Below, in pieces: positions 43,827 to 49,766 of a stretch of 49,766 bases of DNA. A program made the position numbers and the translations under genes. Source of the DNA: a virus. Below the pieces are notes generated by a model. It had not been told where the DNA came from and did no database searches. It saw only the letters and a list, made by a program, of their open reading frames with translations. Each line of letters begins with the position of its first letter. Position 1 is the first letter of the stretch. The stretch lies in IMG/VR virus record IMGVR_UViG_3300042691_038555, positions 1 through 49,766 of that record. One strand, 5' to 3'.

Positions 43827-45581
43827 TTAATCGTTTCTATGTTTTCTTTTTGACACCTTTGGCATCATACCGCCACTTGCGTATTGACCACTTCTAATGT
43901 GAGATTCAAACTCCATTTGAGCCAATCTTGGCAAACTATTCCAATCTTCTTTTGTTGTTTCTTCTATTTGAATTCTTGCTTTTTGGTAATCTTGTTTGTC
44001 TAAAAATTTTTCAGAATTGCTTAAAAAGTGGTCAAAAAGAAAATGCTTTCTTTGTGCAATCGTTAAGTTGTTCCAAACATTTTGAGGCGTTCTACCAGCA
44101 TATTGATTTTTAATAGCACCACCATTTTTAAACATACCACGATTTGCGCCTTCACCTAAATAGTAATTTACATATTGTTGCGAAGCATCGGCAATAACTT
44201 GTTGGTTTGCCATAGTAGCGCCACCTAATTCAAATTTTGAATTACCATAACCTCGTCTATTTTTACCTTTAGCGTATCTTACTTCGTAATCCTCGCTATG
44301 GTTTAAGTATTTATGGTCGGTTGAACCGCCATCAGCAAATTTCAAATTACCATACCCTCGTCTATTTTTACCTTTAGCATATCTTACCTCATAATCCTCA
44401 CTATGGTTTAAATATTTACGGTCAGTTGAACCTCCACGAGCATAGTTATCAATATTAATACCTCTTATTATAACTTTTCCATCATAACTTTCAATTGAGG
44501 GCGAACCAAATTGTTTTGCACCATTAGTTAATTTATCTTCAACATTTTGAGTAAGACTATGGTCAAAAAATCCAGCACCATGTCCTCCTTGAGTGTACCA
44601 AATATCCATTCCAATAGTTTCTAAATCTAACCCACTTTTTTCAATTGCTTGTTTATTTTTTACATAATAAATAGATAGCATTTTTTTGGCATCTGTTTCA
44701 CTTTTTTTATCAAAATCATAAATTGTATAATTGTAATCAAGTGGTTCATCAGTATCAAAATCTGTTTCGGAAAAAAGAATTGCAGAAGCATAACCTCTCC
44801 ATAATTGTGTTATATTTAAATCGTGTACACTACCTCCACGAGCAAACATTTCACCAGCCGACATTGCGCCAGTTTCACCTACTAAGTCAGTATATTTAGT
44901 TCCAGAAACATCACTTAAAGGCATATCAGCATTCAAGCCACCAGTTCCTCCAGAAGTATTGCCAGCTAAATCATATTCCATAGTTGCATCAACCCCACCG
45001 CCTAATTCTAAATAAGGTGAATTTTTAGGATAGTTAGGCGACAATCTATCAATACGATTTTCTCTATACTCATAGTACACATTACCCTCTTTTGATTTTC
45101 TCTTACCTTTTGGCTTGGCTTGTCTTTTTGAATCTCTTAACAAATCAGTTCCAGCAATACCTTTCAATTCCTTTCTTCTGTTTACAAAAGCTTTCAACTT
45201 TTGCAATTCCGATGTAACTACTTTACTTGCTTGTTTAGCATCGCCACGCATAATTGAACCAGCACGTTTTACAGCTTCATTCCAGCTTTCGTTTGGTTTA
45301 CGAATTTCTTTTGCTAGTTGCATAGCCGTTTTTCCGCCTTTTGAGCCTTTTGTTGAGGTTTTAGCGGTAGAAGTTTTTTTTGCGCTTGATTTTAAGGCAT
45401 CTGGATTTTTCTCTTGTAAAGCAGAAATAATCTTATCCAGACTGGCATCAATTTTTTCTAAAGTAGCTTTATCTTTAGTTTTGAAATTGTTGGTTTTTTC
45501 AGCCATCATTTTCAATATATCTACTTGCGGTTGTGCAAGCTTGCTTTGGTCAATTCTGTCAAATTTTTGTTTTACTGTCAT
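43827..45581 (-). CDS. Large glycine-patch protein with tandem repeat (584 aa)
   Basis: N-terminal helical part with AKEIRKPNESWNEAVKRAGS (shared with the 702-residue protein) and a YYEYRENRxD segment. The middle has a domain of a type I associate with tailed and other phages (IGMDIWYTQGGHGAGFFDHS). Then two copies of KYLNHSEDYEVRYAKGKNRRG occur in series, and several GG turns (FARGGS, YARGGS, FADGGS, FELGGA) divide the chain into segments. May be cut between segments by a protease, or be a virion-injected polyprotein (speculation). Confidence 0.72.
   Translation of the reverse strand: MTVKQKFDRIDQSKLAQPQVDILKMMAEKTNNFKTKDKATLEKIDASLDKIISALQEKNPDALKSSAKKTSTAKTSTKGSKGGKTAMQLAKEIRKPNESWNEAVKRAGSIMRGDAKQASKVVTSELQKLKAFVNRRKELKGIAGTDLLRDSKRQAKPKGKRKSKEGNVYYEYRENRIDRLSPNYPKNSPYLELGGGVDATMEYDLAGNTSGGTGGLNADMPLSDVSGTKYTDLVGETGAMSAGEMFARGGSVHDLNITQLWRGYASAILFSETDFDTDEPLDYNYTIYDFDKKSETDAKKMLSIYYVKNKQAIEKSGLDLETIGMDIWYTQGGHGAGFFDHSLTQNVEDKLTNGAKQFGSPSIESYDGKVIIRGINIDNYARGGSTDRKYLNHSEDYEVRYAKGKNRRGYGNLKFADGGSTDHKYLNHSEDYEVRYAKGKNRRGYGNSKFELGGATMANQQVIADASQQYVNYYLGEGANRGMFKNGGAIKNQYAGRTPQNVWNNLTIAQRKHFLFDHFLSNSEKFLDKQDYQKARIQIEETTKEDWNSLPRLAQMEFESHIRSGQYASGGMMPKVSKRKHRND
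44240..44436. repeat. Tandem duplication of 105 bases in the 584-aa gene
   Basis: 44240-44331 and 44345-44436 are near-identical and encode two copies of a 30-residue Tyr/Arg/Lys-rich segment. Differences are mainly synonymous (for example gcgtat versus gcatat), so the protein copies have been kept alike while DNA drifts: the duplication is not brand new and is under selection. Confidence 0.75.
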
Positions 45582-45602
45582 GTCTATTCTTATTTTTTGT
45601 TA

Positions 45603-46043
45603 TTAAAATGCTTCATCAATATTATCTAAAAACGAAAGGTCATCGGCTGGTTTTGTAACCGTTTTTGCCTTTGGTTTTGGCGCTGGCTTTGGTTTCGGTG
45701 TAGGTGCAGGTTTTGAAACAACCACTTTTGGTTCTTCTACAACGACTTGCGGTTCTACAACCTCGATTTCTTCGGGTTGTAATACAACTGGTTTTGTTTT
45801 TGTAGTTTTAGTCTTAACTGGTTTTTGCACTTCTCCAGCAGGTTCTTGTGTTTTGGCATTAGAAATTTCTTGGCTTAAATCACCGAATATTTCTGCTATC
45901 AATTTATGTTGAACTTGTGGTATTTCGCTATAAGGAACACTTTGAAAATCTTTAGCTAATTTTGCTATCATTTCAATCCTATCTGTTTTATCAGCATAAG
46001 CTATTTTTATTAAAGCTTCTGAAATGTCTTTTACACTATTCAT
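45603..46043 (-). CDS. Protein with helical head and Pro/Val/Lys tail (146 aa)
   Basis: Residues 1-65 form a helical domain (DISEALIKIAYADKTDRIEM). Residues 66-130 are a Pro/Lys/Val/Thr low-complexity stretch (VVEEPKVVVSKPAPTPKPKP), and the end is a short acidic motif (DDLSFLDNIDEAF) that could bind a partner. The layout recalls single-strand-binding proteins or scaffolds with a C-terminal interaction tail. It overlaps the gene upstream by four bases. Confidence 0.68.
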   Translation of the reverse strand: MNSVKDISEALIKIAYADKTDRIEMIAKLAKDFQSVPYSEIPQVQHKLIAEIFGDLSQEISNAKTQEPAGEVQKPVKTKTTKTKPVVLQPEEIEVVEPQVVVEEPKVVVSKPAPTPKPKPAPKPKAKTVTKPADDLSFLDNIDEAF

Positions 46044-46369
46044 ACAAATACAATATTACCATTAGCATCCAAATCCACTTCTATAAAGTTAGATTCAAAC
46101 TCCATGCGCTGTTTTAAGTTTTCAAATTGGTCTGCACAATTACTAATTGAGCCATTAGGCTGAATACAATGAACTTTTACTATCGATTCAATGCCATTAT
46201 CGGGTTGCAAAGAATAAGCGGTATATTTCACATATATATCCTTTGGAGTAAACGCATTATAATAAAGCTTTAAATCACTTTTTGGTTTTTTATTAGCAAA
46301 AGCATCACCGCTTAAATGGTCGTGCATAGCTTTAATTTGCTCTCTTGTAATTCTTACGTTATTTTTCAT
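46040..46369 (-). CDS. Hypothetical protein (109 aa)
   Basis: A short helical start (VRITREQIKAMHDHLSGD) and a beta-rich rest ending in FIEVDLDANGNIVFV. Unrecognised and soluble. One base from the 559-residue gene and four-base overlap with the next. Confidence 0.62.
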   Translation of the reverse strand: MKNNVRITREQIKAMHDHLSGDAFANKKPKSDLKLYYNAFTPKDIYVKYTAYSLQPDNGIESIVKVHCIQPNGSISNCADQFENLKQRMEFESNFIEVDLDANGNIVFV

Positions 46370-46370
46370 T

Positions 46371-48050
46371 TTATATGCTATTAAGTGCTTCGTTTAATTT
46401 TAAAATTCTATCTCTCAAACTATCTTCTTTTGTCTTTTTTTGTTCTGGAGTATCTGAATATGCGCCACCTTCTACAACCTTATATTTTTCGACCAAAATC
46501 GCAATAGTGTAAGTTCGCATCAAGTCTTTAATTTCTTGTTTTGTGCTTGGAACGCTAAAAATTTTCCTAAAAGTTACATCTTCGGTAATTCGCTTATATA
46601 AACTCTTTTCAAACTCAACCATATTAATCATTTCAATAGCCAAAAAGTCCATATAATAATAAAATGTGTAGAAAATTTGATGCAAAAATTCTAATATGTT
46701 TTCATAAGTTATATTGTCATCTGCAATATGATTATCAGTTGTATTAAGACCAAATTGAAAATTTTTATTAACAACCTTTGTATTAACAAAATCCTTATCT
46801 TTATTAGTTTCGCACCAATTTTTATATCGTTGCATCATATCATTAATATATTCACGATACTGATATTTTACTTTTTCAAAAGTATCTTGCGTTCTTTTGG
46901 TTGGCTTTGCTTGCACTCCTTCATTTTCAGCCATAACTTTAAAAAAGGCAAAAAAACTTTCACCGCTTTTTGTTTTAGAAAGCAAAGCAAAAATTCTGTC
47001 GAATGAATCCGTAGTACTTTCGGTATAATCCTTAACTGGTATTGAAACTGTTATTTGGGTTTCTTTATCGCTGCCTAATCTCATTGCGCTAATTCTGGAT
47101 TGTATTCCATATTGTTCTAATGTAGCTGAAATTAAGTATGCTGGAAACAAAAATAAAGCTATTGAACCATCGTTGACTAATAAATTTATAGGCATGAAAA
47201 TATCAACGTTTTTAACTGAATCATCTTTTTTATTGTATATAAGATATGATTTTTTATTGCTTGAAGCATATTTTAACCTCACGCCATCTTTTCCATTGTA
47301 AACTTTATTTTGGTTATTTATATAAAAAGTAATTATAATTCCATCTTCGTTTGGTTTTAAAATACACTCGCTTGGAAAAGTATTAAAAACTTTGGTTGCG
47401 CCTCTTTGTCTTTTTTCGCAATCGTAATCTTTTCCCATGTGTTTGAAAGTAAAAAAGGTTAAGCCTCCTATTACTTTTTTGTTTACTTTATCTGGATTAA
47501 CAACCCCAGCCTCCAATCCTTCAAATTTAAAAGGATTTTCAATTTTGCCTCTTTTAATATCCTCTTGTAAATTTTGCGAAAAAAACTCTATCGGTCTATA
47601 CAGTCCTAAACTTGCTAATCCAAAATCAAAAACACCTCTGCTATCTTCGCTTATAGTAATTCTATCGTTCTTATAAAACCCTCCTAAATTAATAAGGGTT
47701 TTAATATTTTCCGTTAATGTTTTACTTATCTCTTTTACTCTAGTAAATTGAGCAGATGGCGTGTTAATAAAATCGGAAAACGATTTAAAGTTATTGTAAT
47801 CAGAACCAGATACCCAACGTAAAGCGCCATCCATATAAGGCTTTCTGGAAGTGTTTTTTCTTGTTTCTTCTAAAAAATTAAAAGCATCCTCCAAACTTTT
47901 ATATTGCTTAAACACAAAACCATTTGTACTCAAGTCTGACCAGTCACTTGAACCTTGTGTAATAGTTGCTTTCGCCCACTTATTTACAAATGTGCTGTAC
48001 GGCTTTTGACCTACTTGTTGAATTACCTCAAATAAGTTATCTAATTTCAT
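46371..48050 (-). CDS. Large partner of the AAA+ ATPase (559 aa)
   Basis: No family recognised. Mixed: an alpha N-terminus with GALRWVSGSDYNNFKSFSDF, a beta-rich middle (about 185-290), and a long helical end with many Tyr/Phe (FLHQIFYTFYYYMDFLAIEM). It overlaps the MoxR/CobS-like ATPase gene by four bases, so the two are made together. In bacteria such ATPases work with a VWA-domain partner (CobT type), but I cannot find a MIDAS (DxSxS) here, so it is a new kind of partner or a substrate. Confidence 0.68.
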   Translation of the reverse strand: MKLDNLFEVIQQVGQKPYSTFVNKWAKATITQGSSDWSDLSTNGFVFKQYKSLEDAFNFLEETRKNTSRKPYMDGALRWVSGSDYNNFKSFSDFINTPSAQFTRVKEISKTLTENIKTLINLGGFYKNDRITISEDSRGVFDFGLASLGLYRPIEFFSQNLQEDIKRGKIENPFKFEGLEAGVVNPDKVNKKVIGGLTFFTFKHMGKDYDCEKRQRGATKVFNTFPSECILKPNEDGIIITFYINNQNKVYNGKDGVRLKYASSNKKSYLIYNKKDDSVKNVDIFMPINLLVNDGSIALFLFPAYLISATLEQYGIQSRISAMRLGSDKETQITVSIPVKDYTESTTDSFDRIFALLSKTKSGESFFAFFKVMAENEGVQAKPTKRTQDTFEKVKYQYREYINDMMQRYKNWCETNKDKDFVNTKVVNKNFQFGLNTTDNHIADDNITYENILEFLHQIFYTFYYYMDFLAIEMINMVEFEKSLYKRITEDVTFRKIFSVPSTKQEIKDLMRTYTIAILVEKYKVVEGGAYSDTPEQKKTKEDSLRDRILKLNEALNSI

Positions 48051-49399
48051 TGTATTCCTAACATATTATTAATTTCAGCTATTTCAGCATCACTATTAAT
48101 TTTGTCTAATGGCAATTTGTTTTTTTCTTTTACAATATTTAACCACCCATTATAATCAGTTTTGGTTTTCAGAATATCCGCTTGCTCGGTTGTAAATAGG
48201 CTAAAAAACTCATCCATTGAATCCTCTACTGTTTTTACGCCTTCTGGTTGCACACCAATTAAAGCTTGCGAAATTGCTGCTGGTGTAAAAGAAACTTCTG
48301 GGTCTTCCGTTGATGCAATACTGCTACCTCTTGATTGTTTTATATTTCTAAAAACATTGTATGTTTTTTGTACGGACAACATAAGCCGAACCGAAACAAA
48401 CGCTTTGGAAGTAAAACCTTCGTCTTGTATTGTTTTTCTTAATTTAACAAGATATAGGAAGATAAACGCCCACTTTTTATAAAGTATGTTTGTCCACTCA
48501 AATTTTTCGTCAACAAATACTTTATAAGTCGAACCAGCAAATCTATCTTGTAACGATAAATCTTGTTTAAAGTTGGCTTCGTACTCGGCATCTTTTGTAT
48601 TTAACAAACTATTTCCAGTAGCCATGATAAAACAATCGCCACGCTCAATAACATCGCCTTTAGCGTTTTGTATTGTAGCTGATTTAAAATCTTCGTCATA
48701 CTGACCAATAGAAGCCAAAACGGAATTTAAAATACCAGCGGTGTTTGGGTCGATTTTAGGCAACTCGTCTAATAGTAATATACATCCTTTATTCATCGGA
48801 GAGCCATCGGGGTTTAAATTTCCAAAAGCACGAATTACTTTCCCTTCTTGGTAGCCATCAATAGTTTGACCACCAATTAATTCCAAAGCCGAAGTAAATT
48901 GATTGCAGTTTACTACAATTAAATTCCAATCTAAAAATTTCTTTAATGTTCCAGCGAGGAATGTTTTACCAGTTCCAGCGCCACCATATAAATATACATT
49001 GTTTCTTGCTAAAACATCACTTAAAACTTTTTGCATTAATGGTCGTTTTATAGCATCGTCAATGGTCGTTTTTACTACTTTAACTGTACTTCCTTGATTG
49101 ATTGTAAGGGTAACAGTAGTTGGTTGATTATTCAACAACCTTTTAATAGTATCGTCTAAATCGTCAAACTTAATTTTGTCGGTTTCTATTTCTTCACGAA
49201 CAATTCGTTTTACCTCGTTTTCGTCTAAATTAGCAGATTGTTGTGAGGCACTTAGTAATTGTGATAGCTGAATCATTTTTTGAGCCACTGCATCGCCTTC
49301 AAATTCGTCTTGCATTTTTCGTTTAGCAAGGTCTTGTATAATTGGATTGTCATTTTCCTCAACAATATCCATTAGTTCTTTTTTTGTGATATTTTCCAT
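48047..49399 (-). CDS. MoxR/CobS-like AAA+ ATPase (450 aa)
   Basis: Walker A GGAGTGKT (139-146), Walker B CILLLDELPK (206-215), sensor 1 IMATGN (about 254-259), and an arginine finger in QDRFAG. The loop ELIGGQTIDGYQEGKVIRAF between them is the usual insertion of the MoxR/CobS clade. The first 120 residues are helical/acidic. Enzymes of this clade remodel partners or insert metal. In phages a CobS-like ATPase often travels with a CobT-like protein, and here with the 559-residue gene and an acidic one upstream. Confidence 0.85.
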   Translation of the reverse strand: MENITKKELMDIVEENDNPIIQDLAKRKMQDEFEGDAVAQKMIQLSQLLSASQQSANLDENEVKRIVREEIETDKIKFDDLDDTIKRLLNNQPTTVTLTINQGSTVKVVKTTIDDAIKRPLMQKVLSDVLARNNVYLYGGAGTGKTFLAGTLKKFLDWNLIVVNCNQFTSALELIGGQTIDGYQEGKVIRAFGNLNPDGSPMNKGCILLLDELPKIDPNTAGILNSVLASIGQYDEDFKSATIQNAKGDVIERGDCFIMATGNSLLNTKDAEYEANFKQDLSLQDRFAGSTYKVFVDEKFEWTNILYKKWAFIFLYLVKLRKTIQDEGFTSKAFVSVRLMLSVQKTYNVFRNIKQSRGSSIASTEDPEVSFTPAAISQALIGVQPEGVKTVEDSMDEFFSLFTTEQADILKTKTDYNGWLNIVKEKNKLPLDKINSDAEIAEINNMLGIQ

Positions 49400-49766
49400 T
49401 AGTTAAAAATTTGATTTAAAGCATCGTTTATTCTTTGTTCGTTATCGTTAGCAAATAGCTTTCTATTTCCAATTGCTGCCCTTGCAACAGTTTTAGTTTT
49501 AAAAGTATCTTTTATTCGGTCTTTTGAGGTTGATAAAGCGCTTTCAATAGCTTCAACATCCCTTTGGCTTTGAATTTGCTGTGCAGAATTACCGCTTTCA
49601 AACTCTTTTTGAATTTTTTTCATAAGTTCTTCTAAACTCATTTCGGGTTCATCTGTACCTCCAAAATCACCTTCGCCTTCATCACCTTCATCACCTTCGC
49701 CTTCATCACCTTCATCGCCTTCATCGCCTTCATCGCCTTCATCGCCTTCATCACCTTCATCGCCTT
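49399..49766 (-). CDS. Acidic Gly-Asp-Glu repeat protein, cut by the window edge
   Basis: From a Met at 49641 an 80-residue helical, charged end runs to the stop at 49399 (TAATG overlap with the ATPase gene). Upstream the frame stays open to the edge and encodes about 30 residues of Glu-Gly-Asp repeats, then FGGTDEPE. The gene may therefore start beyond the window, with an acidic tract as in the acidic region of CobT proteins. If the Met at 49641 is the start, the repeat would be an untranslated oddity, which is less likely given its perfect codon periodicity. Confidence 0.65.
   Translation of the reverse strand, partial: GDEGDEGDEGDEGDEGDEGDEGEGDEGDEGEGDFGGTDEPEMSLEELMKKIQKEFESGNSAQQIQSQRDVEAIESALSTSKDRIKDTFKTKTVARAAIGNRKLFANDNEQRINDALNQIFN
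49666..49766. repeat. Nine-base tandem repeat (cttcatcgc/cac) at the edge
   Basis: The unit cttcatcnc repeats with a few 6-base variants to the window end. On the minus strand it is Glu-Gly-Asp/Asp-Glu-Gly codons. A repeat longer than the reads would stop assembly here. Confidence 0.85.

Overview
The window looks like a large part of the genome of a virus that infects a member of the Bacteroidota, most likely a flavobacterium. The DNA is AT-rich. Promoter-like sites have the Bacteroidota form TTTG-N19-TAnnTTTG, starts sit in A-rich leaders (for example AACACTATGG) without clear Shine-Dalgarno sites, and several proteins recall families known from Bacteroidota phages. I support 99 protein genes, packed almost without gaps and often overlapping by 1 to 14 bases, plus one tRNA-like gene. 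No rRNA, ribosomal protein or metabolic housekeeping gene is present.

Layout. (1) 1-1696, minus strand: five small genes, mostly single-pass membrane proteins, ending in a terminator next to a G-run at the window edge. (2) 1842-10757, plus strand: the early/replication block. It holds a HAD phosphatase, a tRNA-like gene in a structured intergenic region, a double-HTH regulator, a possible minimal polymerase-like protein, a DUF3846-like gene, an iron-sulfur PD-(D/E)XK nuclease and a RecT annealase, and it ends in a terminator at 10824. (3) 10851-49766, minus strand: one very long late block. From right to left it has a MoxR/CobS-like AAA+ ATPase with a large partner, large glycine-patch proteins, receptor-binding candidates, lytic transglycosylases, a PAP2 phosphatase, a VRR-NUC nuclease, a DnaA-like HTH, an FtsK/HerA (A32)-type packaging ATPase, a holin/M15 endolysin/spanin-like lysis set, the probable major capsid protein with its own terminator, about 30 small membrane proteins, two spike proteins sharing an N-terminal anchor, a glycan/sulfation cassette (sulfotransferase, APS kinase, nucleotidyltransferase, GT9 glycosyltransferase) and an LRAT-like protein.

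The main inference: about 46 of the 99 genes encode short proteins with one (rarely two) hydrophobic segments and a lysine-rich end. The packaging ATPase candidate is of the A32/HerA type. I see no large terminase, portal, HK97-like capsid, tape measure or tail sheath. Together this suggests a tailless virion with an internal lipid membrane (PRD1/PM2-like logic) but with a far larger genome than the classical 10-15 kb members. It remains an inference, because the window is cut inside a gene at the right edge (acidic Gly-Asp-Glu repeat) and tail or terminase genes could lie outside.

How the genes may work together: the early block replicates and recombines the DNA. The late block builds a membrane-bearing capsid, decorates it (GT9 plus sulfation), provides interchangeable spikes, packages DNA with the A32-like motor, penetrates the peptidoglycan with membrane-anchored transglycosylases, and releases progeny by holin/endolysin/spanin lysis.
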